Shown: positions 47,378 to 56,597 of the stretch, one piece after another
Position numbering within the stretch: the stretch's first letter is position 1
Layout: every line of letters begins with the position of its first letter
NCBI GenBank assembly: GCA_902651635.1
Contig: CACRSC010000118.1
Coordinates: 1 to 64,000, forward strand
DNA length: 64,000 nucleotides
From: Mastigamoeba balamuthi
Lineage: Eukaryota > Evosea > Mastigamoebida > Mastigamoebidae
Direction of reading: 5' to 3'
Notes under the pieces: model-generated
What the model was told of the DNA's origin: nothing
What the model saw: the letters and a program-made list of their open reading frames with translations, nothing else
The model's database searches: none
Translations under genes and position numbers: made by a program

Positions 47378-49507
47378 ATGCATATGATCGCAATGGAGAG
47401 CTCCGGCATAACGAGGCGCATGGTGCAGGTGCCCAACGCGACCAGCGTTCTTCACTCGCTGCAGCTCTTCCCAGAAGGATATTCACCGAAGCTCTGTGTG
47501 CACGATGCCGTCTCATATGCGATGGGGGATCTCTGGTCGACCCTGCCATTGGCCTCCAACATGCGCAAAGCTGTCGACGACTGTCTTGAGTACAACACGA
47601 GGCTGCACGACGTGTGCATACAGCACGGGATCAATGAAGAGGGCGCACGTGCGGTGCTGTACTACACAGCCGATGCACGACTGTTGGGTGGCGACGAGGA
47701 CCAGAGCATCTTCCGTGTACTCAACACGGCCATGGCCAAGCGTGACCAGTCCAAGCTGAAGCTCTGGTATGATTTCATGTGTGTGCTTGTGCGTACTCTG
47801 GAGAGGTTGCCGCCTTTCTCAGGTGAAGTCTACCGTGGGCTCAGTGTGCCCCTGTGCCAACTCTCCAAGAACTATGTCGTAGGAAACCAGGTCGTCTGGG
47901 TTGCATTCACAAGCTGCTCGCGGTCGACTGATTGCCTGAGTAACTTCGCTGGTATTGTCACGAGCGGAACCTGGGTGAAGCTGAATGTTGAGGACGGACG
48001 GGACATCAGCGGTCTCAGCATGTTCCCGGATGAGGACGAGGTGCTGTTACTGCCAAACACAGTACTTCACGTTGACGAGGTGGCCTCAACAAGCCTCAAG
48101 ACCCTGGCAAAGCTGCCCTCGAACATGGACTACATTGTCATGTCTCAGAAGCAGCCGAGCAACAGGGTCCGGCAGCAGAGCTCTTCACAGAACGCTCCCG
48201 ACCTGCATCATGTGGCTCAGCAGGAGACGGAATGGGCAGTGCAGAGAGTGGCTGTACAGGATCCCGAAGGTGCATGGGCTCACATCCGAGAGGCACTCAG
48301 AGTCCAACCGCGTTGCATCTCTGCGTTGCTGGTCATCCGCATTGTGGTGTGGAGCCATCCTCTGGTTGCCAACAAGGGCGCCCCTAAAGTGGACGAGATT
48401 GATAAGATCCTGCAGGAGGAATACTCGAATGGGAGCGGGATCAAAGAGCATGTGGTCGCCCTTGGGAAAAAGAAATGGCCAGTGAATTGCGAGCCCATTG
48501 TCCTAACTACAGTGGGAATGTTCTATTCCGAGATTGCCAAGGAGAAATCTGTTGCAGTACATCTATACAGCCGTGCAGCAGACAAAAGCTACTCTGTGGC
48601 ACAGTATAACCTTGCCCTCTGCTACGATAATGGTCTGGGTGGGTTGGCCAAGGACGAGAAGGAAGCAGGGCGTCTGTACCGCCTTGCTGCCAACCAAGGC
48701 TGCTGTGCAGCACTGTGCCACCTTGCGTTCTGCAACATAAATGGCAAGGGCGGGTTTGTCAAGAATGAGCCAGAGGCAGTACGACTGTACTGCCTTGCAG
48801 CTGACCAGGGCTACTCTGTGGCACAGTACAATCTCGCCTTCTGCTACGAAAACGCGAAGGGTGGGTTGCTTAAGGACGAGACGAAGGCGGTGTGCCTGTA
48901 TCGCCTTGCTGCGAACCAGGGATATTCTGCTGCACAATATAACCTCGGATTCTGCTATATGAATGGCAAGAGTGGGTTGGCCAAGGACGAGCAGGAGGCA
49001 GTACGCCTGTACCGCCTTGCAGCTGACCAGGGCTACTCTGTGGCACAGTACAATCTCGCTCTCTGCTATGAGAATGGCAAGGGCGGGTTGGTCAAGAACG
49101 ATCAAGAGGCAGTGCGCTTGTATCGTCTGGCTGCAGAACGGGGCTATGCTGTTGCTCAATCTAACCTCGGATTCTGGTATAAGATTGGCAAGGGTGGGTT
49201 GACCAAGGATGAGCAGGAGGCGGTTCACTGGTACCGCCTGGCAGCTGACCAAGGCAATGCAGTGGCACAGTACAACCTCGCCTTATTCTTTCAGAGTGGC
49301 CAAGGCGGGCTGGAAAAAGATGAACAGAAGGCACTGGACCTCTTCCTTCTTGCTGCCAACCAGGGCTACCAGGCAGCACAGTATCAACTGGCTCTCTGCT
49401 ATCAGAATGGAAAGTGTGGACTAGCCAAGAATGATACTGCTGCTACTGCATGGTATGAGAAGGCTACATCACATGGACATTCCCATGCCCTCAAAAAGAC
49501 GAATTAG
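47378..49507 (+). CDS. Arginine-type ADP-ribosyltransferase fused to Sel1-like repeats
   Basis: A single-exon gene of 709 aa. Residues about 40-255 match the NAD:arginine ADP-ribosyltransferase (ART, R-S-E) fold. The NAD-binding Arg is in VYRGLS (R153), the STS-type motif is FTSCSRS (S179), and the catalytic ExE is E219-D-E221 in FPDEDEVLLLP; the preceding helices include the ART-like AVLYYTADARLL. ExE with this spacing predicts transfer of ADP-ribose from NAD to arginine. A linker (about 260-385) is followed by about eight Sel1-like repeats of 36 residues (AVRLYRLAADQGYSVAQYNLALCYENGKGG and variants), a TPR-like solenoid that binds proteins. No signal peptide is visible, so it probably acts in the cytosol, with the solenoid choosing the target. 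Most of the neighbouring DNA is AT-richer and transposon-bearing. Intact and intronless. Confidence 0.88.
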   Translation: MHMIAMESSGITRRMVQVPNATSVLHSLQLFPEGYSPKLCVHDAVSYAMGDLWSTLPLASNMRKAVDDCLEYNTRLHDVCIQHGINEEGARAVLYYTADARLLGGDEDQSIFRVLNTAMAKRDQSKLKLWYDFMCVLVRTLERLPPFSGEVYRGLSVPLCQLSKNYVVGNQVVWVAFTSCSRSTDCLSNFAGIVTSGTWVKLNVEDGRDISGLSMFPDEDEVLLLPNTVLHVDEVASTSLKTLAKLPSNMDYIVMSQKQPSNRVRQQSSSQNAPDLHHVAQQETEWAVQRVAVQDPEGAWAHIREALRVQPRCISALLVIRIVVWSHPLVANKGAPKVDEIDKILQEEYSNGSGIKEHVVALGKKKWPVNCEPIVLTTVGMFYSEIAKEKSVAVHLYSRAADKSYSVAQYNLALCYDNGLGGLAKDEKEAGRLYRLAANQGCCAALCHLAFCNINGKGGFVKNEPEAVRLYCLAADQGYSVAQYNLAFCYENAKGGLLKDETKAVCLYRLAANQGYSAAQYNLGFCYMNGKSGLAKDEQEAVRLYRLAADQGYSVAQYNLALCYENGKGGLVKNDQEAVRLYRLAAERGYAVAQSNLGFWYKIGKGGLTKDEQEAVHWYRLAADQGNAVAQYNLALFFQSGQGGLEKDEQKALDLFLLAANQGYQAAQYQLALCYQNGKCGLAKNDTAATAWYEKATSHGHSHALKKTN

Positions 49508-49531
49508 TATGACACACAATCGAATTCCTAC

Positions 49532-49537
49532 AATAAA
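49532..49537 (+). promoter_or_regulatory. Polyadenylation signal AATAAA
   Basis: AATAAA 25 bases after the stop of the ART-Sel1 gene, in AT-rich sequence. Confidence 0.55.
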
Positions 49538-50838
49538 GACAGTAAAGCCCTTTTGGATTTTACCTATATGCATAAACCACATACTTTTCGATTGTGATCC
49601 ATTGAATATGAGTTCCAACCTTCTGGGTCTTGGAGTTCCAGAGCGTCTTACAGGCAAAACATGATTTCATTGTGAAGATTATGCTACAAAACTGTTTTGC
49701 TGATAGAGTCGCACAAGACCACTAAGCTCATCTGAAACTCGATTACTCTCCCAGCAGTGCCATGTTCTCCTGACCCTGTCTGTATGGTCATTGATGCAGC
49801 ATTTGGAACTGTTAATGCACTTCAGCAGCATTACCCACATATTCTCTTTGTGGCCTCAGCCCCAGAGTGTGACTACAAGACTCTATTGGGTGATCATGGG
49901 ATGAATGGTTGCTGTATCATTCAGAGGGGTGCTGTTCTTCAGGCAGTGTACGAAGACATTTCTCTTGTCTACAACATGACCACGTTCTTGGCTCTCTCGA
50001 ATCCTATTCCTGTTGCGCCCAACCAAAGAACCTGTCCTGTCTCATAAAGCAGTCAAGCTTCTCCTTCAGTTTCCTGAAGAGGACCTTAGAAGACTTGCGC
50101 AACAGTGTGGGATTAATTACTACAAGTGGCGGGAGAAAGGACTTGGTACTCGAATTTCTCACAGTGTTGCTTCTGGCCTCGAACTCCCAAAGGCTCCAAG
50201 AGCAAAAAAGCCTAAGACTACATCACAATCTGACTAGAGTGCCCAGGCAACAAGTCTGCCTGCTCACCCTGTTCCTGATCCCCTTCCAGGTATGTTCCTT
50301 GAGTTGTCTTGATTCTCACTCTTTCATTCAGAGCAGGATGAAGAGTGGCGTGCTCAACGCCTTCAGGAGTTGGAAAGGTGGAATTGTGCTCAACTCACAG
50401 AGCATCTCCAAAAGGTGTTGAAGGCCTCTGCCTCAGTCAAGAAGAGCGAACTGTTCACTAGTGTTTTAGACCACGAGGGTCCTGAGGCCAGGGCAGTCTC
50501 TGGGAGACTCCTTGCCTTTCTTGGGGACAAAGTAAGTGGCCGACCCCTACAGATCTCTCTCTACAAGCTCCTCTTCAACATGGCCAATCATCTGGTTGTG
50601 CTGCTGAGGAGCTACATTCACTTCCCATGGAAGGTGAAGTCATTCCCACTTGTCTACATTGACATCAAAACTGACTACACCGAGTTGAAAACTCACATCA
50701 CCACATTTGCCAAGGACCTCGCTCATGAACTTGAGCAGGAGAGTGATGAATGACACTCAATAAACTGCCTGTTTCTGTGTCAAAAATGCCAGGATTAGTG
50801 AGTCAAACCCTCATTCTCTGATTGCCATAATTCACAAT
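49538..50838 (+). other. Unrecognised ORFs in accessory AT-richer DNA
   Basis: Three plus-strand frames look protein-like but are unassigned: 49757-50047 (VIDAAFGTVNALQQHYPHIL, then LLGDHGMNGC, slightly reminiscent of a DDE-type transposase core), 50013-50237 (a basic helix, LRRLAQQCGINYYKWREKG) and 50370-50753 (LYKLLFNMANHLVVLL, SFPLVYIDIKTDYTELKT). They lie in order, in different frames, just before a chromodomain-bearing fragment, and are probably parts of one decayed mobile element. No terminal repeats were found by eye. Confidence 0.35.
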
Positions 50839-51465
50839 TTGTTTTATCAATTTAATATTCAAAATATGTGTATTCGATCCACTCCGGTGCTCTGCGAGAT
50901 TACCCTTAAGGTCATCGAGTATACCTCATTACTTGATGCCCAAACTGGGGCTGACCAAGCCCAGAAAGCAGTCCTCAGGCGGTTCTATAAGGGTGTCCTA
51001 CCCTATGTGCAGGACCCCAGCATCCTGTTGCTGCCACTGCTGGGCCTGGGTGGGAAATGCTATTCCTTTGTCTCGGAGGTGCAGTCCCCCCTCTCACCAC
51101 TCTTCTTCAAAGGTCGAGCAGGGAGGGGGAGACCTTTCAGAAGTCTGTCTAAGTCTAAGTCCGCAGCTGGTGGTGTGCCTGCATGTACCCGTGCTCACGT
51201 GAACACGATGCACTTGTTTCACACAGGGGCCCTCACCAAGGCGCAACTCCAGGCGGAGGCATCGCACACGCATGACGAGATGGCCTTGGACACGGTCCTA
51301 CACCATCATCACATTGCTGGCAGGCTCCAGCTTCGTGTACGTTGGCTGGGCTGCCCAGACTTCAGAGATGACGATCCACGTTCGTGGATTTCCTACGATA
51401 ACAACAAGAACGTCGACCAGGTCATCACCTACATGCAGGCACACCCCCATCTGCAGACCTAGACT
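50839..51465 (+). mobile_element. Chromodomain-bearing mobile-element fossil
   Basis: The end of this segment encodes LQLRVRWLGCPDF and then SWISYDNNKNVDQVITYMQAHPHL, which closely follows the chromodomain found at the C-terminus of integrases of Ty3/gypsy-type (chromovirus) elements. Earlier residues (ITLKVIEYTSLLDAQ, FYKGVLPYVQDPSILLLPLLG) are unassigned. Only the end of the element is recognisable and it is broken, with at least a few breaks. No LTRs were seen. The family is tentative because chromodomains also occur in other element classes. Age looks moderate. Confidence 0.45.
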
Positions 51466-51958
51466 TTCAATTGACTTCTTCAAGATCTTCCCATGCTCGA
51501 CCTTTGAAGTAGAGCAGTGATGCCAAGGGGGGACTGCACCCCCTAGGCAAAGGAATAGCATTTCCCTCCCACCCTCTCATCACCACACGAATACAAATCA
51601 ATACATCATCACTCCTTCTTCTTCCCTTAGTCCTTGAGTCTCTTCACCCCTCTAGGGGCCTCCTGCCCCCACCCCACGCATTACTGGGCATCACGTGCTT
51701 GGAAAATCACCATTCCCTCCAGGAATTGTACCTGCACAGCGTCTTCCCCCAGGAATTGCCTCTGTTGTTAAAGAGCACCTTCTTCTTCGCACTTTTGTAC
51801 CCCCAAACCCCAGCAAGAAGAAGAAATAGAAACGATATTTGGACTTCCTCTGTTGTTGGGCTTCAGTTCTGTATATGGCGATTTGGGACAACATAGAAAG
51901 TTCTGCTCTGCAGCTTGGCACTGCTACCAGGCTCAAAAGGAACAGTCTTCCAAGCAAC
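51466..51958. other. Spacer in accessory island, no gene seen
   Basis: Mixed-composition spacer with C/T-rich stretches around 51590-51680. A 142-codon minus-strand frame (51691-52119) overlaps the next ORF cluster and shows no domain. Confidence 0.35.
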
Positions 51959-53717
51959 TCAATGAATGTTGGAGAACCTCCACACAACTTCAGTGTAACT
52001 CCGGTACTTGATGGGAAATGGCTCCCCCCAGACGAGTCCTTGCAGGTACTTTGAGTACCAGCACACTGACAGAACCAGTCTGCCTTTCCTGTGAGAACTG
52101 AACAGATCTGGCTCCCCAAATTCGAAGACGTCCTTCAACAGTGGCTCGTGATCCCCAGACCATTTCTTGTCTTCGAATGGAAGAAGCCTGACAGCAATTG
52201 CTCCTTCCACAAGAGGCAGGTTGTAGTACAGGCACTTGTACCACGTCGCCTTCTTGGGCTCTAAGACAATGGTGTTGGCTGCCATCAAGTGCTCCACGTT
52301 CTTGGTGCTCCTCTGTTGCTGGACATCTGCTAGACTGTGCAGAGTACTGGCCGTATGCATCCAGGTACCATATATCTCTGGATTGCATGTGTTCCTCGAT
52401 GCTGTCTTGGCAATCACTCCTTGGATAAACTACAGTGTCTGGGCACAAACGACTGGCAGTGGCCCAAACCTCTCTATGTTGTTCGAGAAGTGGCATGGAA
52501 GGTGGTTGTAGTACAGAGGCCTGTACGGTCCATACTCTGGCTCTCTCTATTGCCCTTCGGGAGTGTGCCACATCTCTTGGCTTCCACCCAGTCAGCTTAA
52601 GGTCAGAGAAGTCCTTATGACTGCTCAGGCAGTCTGTGCATGGCCTGTCAGACTCCCTTCCCCTGGGGATTTCACAGAGAGAGACGTTCTTGTGCTGCTC
52701 CATTGTGTCTGCTTGCTGCAACACCACAAATGCATACACCCAGCACATCCCGAGATCTCCACACAGCATTCTAACCCCCATTCGAGACAGGATCAGGAAC
52801 TCTGGCAGAAGGTCGGCCCTGGCATCATGGATATCATTTGGCAGCCCGCTCAGCTCTCCCAGCAGTAGCTGGTTCATGGAAAGCCCTGCACTATTCCTTG
52901 TCATGTTCAGGATCTTGACCAGCCACGACTTCTCGCTTCCCTTGTGAACTTGGGCCTTGTCGTGGTACTCCTGCAGAGCAATGACAACTGGCTCTCCTTC
53001 TCGCCCCAGGGATTTGTGCAGTGTTTTGGCTCTGGCACACACTTCCTGAAACCCAGCACTGAAGAATTACTTGTTCACTACGTCTGCCTTTGCATCCTCT
53101 ACCTCCTCTGGAGCTCTGACTACAATCGTCTGTGCTATGCACGCAATGTTCAGCACGATGTGCAGCCAGCCAATGATGCTGTGAAGGATGTGCTTGCTGT
53201 GCAGCTCCTTTCCCACTGCTGGTCCCACCTGGGGTATCACTCCAGTGCACTCCTGCTTGATGTAGCTAGAGACTGTGGCTGAGGCTCTCTTCCTTCCATT
53301 GATGGAGGCAACCACCAGGTCGATCTGGGCATCAGTCATCTTGCCCTTCATCTTTCAGAGGGCGAGGACTTCCTTTGGGATGATGAATTGGGGTGCTATG
53401 GGTCCTGCTGGTGTGGCCAGAGGCAGGGCTTCCAGAGGCCTCTGATCTGTCTTGAGCACTGGTCCCAGGTAGTCTCCAGATCCTGGATGCTCTATGGCCT
53501 CCTTATACCTCGTCTCAATGCTGCTCTCTGCTTCCTGCAGCTCTGCTCTTCTCGCCTGGTACTTCCTGAGTGTCTGGAGTGCTGTCTGAGATGCTTTAAC
53601 ACAGCTGTACTTGGGCTCCTCCGAGCTCACCTGTGCTGTGAGCTCCTGCTTCTTCTTCTGCAGTGCTATGCTGTCTGTTCCTGCCCTGTACTTGACCTGC
53701 AGCTGTGTGTTACACAT
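51959..53717 (-). other. Cluster of unrecognised minus-strand ORFs
   Basis: Several minus-strand frames look genuinely protein-like: 53355-53717 (long charged helix, QKKKQELTAQV ... YQARRAELQEAESSIE), 53067-53351 (AQIDLVVASINGRKRASATV, then a hydrophobic helix), the first part of 51990-53042 (VVIALQEYHDKAQVHKG, LLGELSGLPNDIHDARADLL) and 51959-52417 (WYKCLYYNLPLVEGAIAVRLL, VFEFGEPDLFSS). I recognise none. They share strand and style but not frame, and could be a multi-exon gene or a decayed element; the surrounding repeats favour an element. Left unjoined for that reason. Confidence 0.3.
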
Positions 53718-53726
53718 ACCTTTGCT

Positions 53727-54115
53727 GCACTGTGTAGCAGATCACCCTCCACTATTGGCTCTGCTACGCAGTGTAGCAGACCCACCCATTCCTACATGCC
53801 GCTACACCTGTCTTCGCTATGTCATATAGCAGAGGTACCTCTGCTATGCAGCGTAGCAGAACATATATAGCAATGCATAGTGGTGGCACCTCCGCTACTC
53901 TGTGTAGCAGAGGTGCCTTCACTATGCAGTGTAGCAGAGCCTGTGTGGCAGTGCATAGCAGAGATACCTTCGCTACACATAGCTACATGCACTCTGCTAT
54001 GCAGCATAGCAGAGGTACCTTGGCTACACACAGCTACACAGGTACCACTACATACCACTGCTGAAATTCACTTCTGCTACACTATGTAGCAGAGCATGCA
54101 TAGCACTGCATAGTG
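53727..54115. repeat. Palindromic minisatellite of CTGCTAYGCAGYRTAGCAG units
   Basis: About ten irregular copies of an inverted-repeat unit (for example CTGCTATGCAGCATAGCAG at 53994-54012 and CTGCTATGCAGCGTAGCAG at 53841-53859), often linked by AGGTACCT. Each unit can fold on itself, and neighbours can pair with each other. Units vary, so the array is not freshly expanded. Confidence 0.8.
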
Positions 54116-54967
54116 GAACTGGATCCACTATGGCACATAAACGTGCTTGACATGGTATTCTGTCTATCTCACTTCTATAATGTAACTAAATCATATGGCA
54201 TATAATATAAATTGGTTGTTTTTCCTTATATTCTTTTATATCGAGAATTTTCTTCTTTTCTTCTATTTTCTGCAGATTGCATTGAAGTTGTAATATTATG
54301 CCCTCTTATGTATGAGTTTATCATCTTAATGGGAAATTGAATAGTAATGACTGGAAACAGTTGAATATTCATTTGGTTTGATTGTGAATAGGTAGGAAAC
54401 AAATTGACATTTCAAGACAGAGCCAGATTCCTGCTACCATAGAGCAATCAATTGATATTCATATAGACTATTTGCACTACACTCTAGCTGCTATCTGCTG
54501 GCTATCGTCCTTTGCTTCCTGGAGGCAGTGGTAATGCTCTAGTGCACTAGATTGTAATGCTCAGCTTTCACAATATTCGTGTGAATATTGAGGCTTAGAA
54601 AGAGTGCAGGCCTTGACACTATCAAATTACCACAGCTATACAATGTGCAATTGCTATATCGAATTCCTATTTTGATGGGGGCAGTCTCCGGACAGATCAG
54701 GGTCGGAATTCAAATCTCCAGAGATATTATGGGTGGACCGGGTTTTTCCACTGGACTGGTTTTTTGATATCACTCTATTAGAGTCTGCAAATCAAGCTGA
54801 TCCAACGAAAAAAGCTGCTCCAGCAGATTCTGTGTTTTTAGACCATGTCGGGGTGGGCAGCATGGGCAGCAGTGAGCAGGCCAGCGGCCCGAGCCTGGGC
54901 ATATGGCAGGGGGGCAGGGGCAGGTGTGGGCAGCTAAGGGGGCAGGAGCTGCTGGCGGCAGCGCCAC
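54116..54967. other. AT-rich spacer, no gene seen
   Basis: About 850 AT-rich bases between the palindromic repeat and the transposase. There is a short G-rich patch at 54840-54960. No open frame of note. Confidence 0.45.
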
Positions 54968-56290
54968 TCATGCATGCAGCTCGGCAATGAAGTCCACCAT
55001 GGTCAGCAGATGGCCGTGAATTCGAGTGCATGGACTGTGCACAGGTGCATGAGCCGCAGTGGTATTGGGGGTAATGTAGTCACTTCCATCAATAAGATGC
55101 TCTGGGTTCAGAGGCCACACGCCCGCACGAGCGAACCCAGCTGTGACTGTGGTGGGCTCGTAGGCATTATACCACGCCTTGTGGACCACACTGAGCATCA
55201 GAGCACACCAATCATCCATGGTCGTGGCCCCTGTAAGGTTGAGGTACTTCTTGAGGTACCCCTTGAACACCGTAGAGAACGAGATATCGAGTGGCTGGAG
55301 GACGTGTATGGCATGTGATGGAAATGCCAATATGTGAATATTGTTCTGGCATAGAAGCTCGATGACATCAGGGCACTCACGAGACAAGTGGTTGTCCACG
55401 AGAATTAGAATAGGGGCATTCGGCATGTGCTTGGCTGCCCACCATTTTTGGGCCTTGGAAATGACAACCTGAGTTGCCCAGAGACCAAAAATCTTCCTGT
55501 TCATCCAGCCCTTGGTCGAGCCTGCAAAGTCAAAGTGGTCAATGAACTCAACAGCAGATGGGAGCAGATTCTTTAGTGGTAAGATGAGGCCAGGCTTGAG
55601 GTGATCACCATCAGCAGTTGTACAGGCATCCAGAGTGACATGTTCTGAGTCATTTGAAATGTGCTGGATTCCATGACAACAAACTGAAGTTCCAGTATAC
55701 ACAACAACTTTTCGTCTTGTAGGACTTGTAGCTATGTAGGTCTTGTCCATATTCCATATCTGCCACGCATCCAAATGCAGATCATTTACAATCTTCTTCA
55801 ATAATTCAAACCACTCCACCATCTGACTGCAAGTGAGTCGTCTTTCCTGGAATTATGTCCAGTGAGTATAAAGAGCAAAGTGTATGTATTTATTAGTTAC
55901 ATATATCCTTGGCATTTCATCAATGACGCAATTCAGCAATACCAGTTTGGTGTAAAAATACCCTACACCATGCATCTGAGAGCTCAGGAAGCTCTACAGT
56001 AGGGTCTGCTGCTCAACACTCAGTCAGAATAGATATAGCCTGCATGATGATATGATTACATTGAGTTGCAAAATTGAATGTTGTTCTATTTTGGGGGGCT
56101 ATCACACACCTCTTCAAGGACGTCGGCAATCTCGGGATCCTCTCCCTCCAGATCAAAGTACTGGCAGATCCACTCAGTTAGGCGGCCCTCCTCCTCAGTT
56201 GTTAGCAGGGTTGGGCGCTTTGCTACGTGTGCTGGCCGAAAATATCTTCTGGGAGTCGGCTTTTTTCGGTGGATTGGCAAATTTTGCTGA
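54968..56290 (-). mobile_element. pogo/Tigger-type DNA transposon with DDE transposase
   Basis: The 284-residue frame 54968-55822 is a DDE_1 transposase core with all three acidic residues: IWNMDKTYIATSPTRRK (first Asp), ILVDNHLSRECPDVIELL (second) and HVLQPLDISFSTVFK (third), ending in the usual AGFARAGVWPLNP. Upstream, 56086-56280 encodes RPTLLTTEEEGRLTEWICQYF, the CENP-B-type helix-turn-helix start of these proteins (compare LT.EEE..L..WI). The stretch between them (55823-56085) is not open in one frame, either because of an intron or decay. Terminal inverted repeats were not identified. This cut-and-paste family inserts at TA. The core itself shows no stop, so the insertion may be fairly recent. 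Confidence 0.8.
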
Positions 56291-56597
56291 CTCTACTGTT
56301 ATCTGCCCGAATTCATCTCTAGAGGTTTTGTGGTTGTGTGTTGTTGCTCTCTGGATGATTCGCCAGCAGCTTTGCATGTCGGCACGTCGAGCTCACCTGC
56401 GTATGACTCCGATGCGCCTTGGGTGTTGAGTTTCGCAGCTTAACGGCCTTGCCGGCACGCAGGTGCCTGATGGGGGCCGTGTCGATGCAGCACGGGAACG
56501 CGGGTGGCCGGGGCACTCAAATGAAAGCGTGTGTATTGATTAAGACCGACAAAGGCTGGGGCTGCTGCTGCCGAGGCAGCGACCTGCGCGCCCTTTC
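56291..56597. other. Spacer downstream of SEY1
   Basis: About 300 bases from the transposon edge to the SEY1 stop. Composition switches from AT-rich to GC-rich near 56440. No gene seen. Confidence 0.4.

Noticed and set aside
48563-49252. A 229-codon minus-strand open frame with repeats
   Set aside because: It is the antisense of the Sel1 repeats; its periodicity comes from them.
53727-54115. CRISPR array
   Set aside because: Units are palindromic, irregular and directly adjoining with no unique spacers, and the host is eukaryotic.
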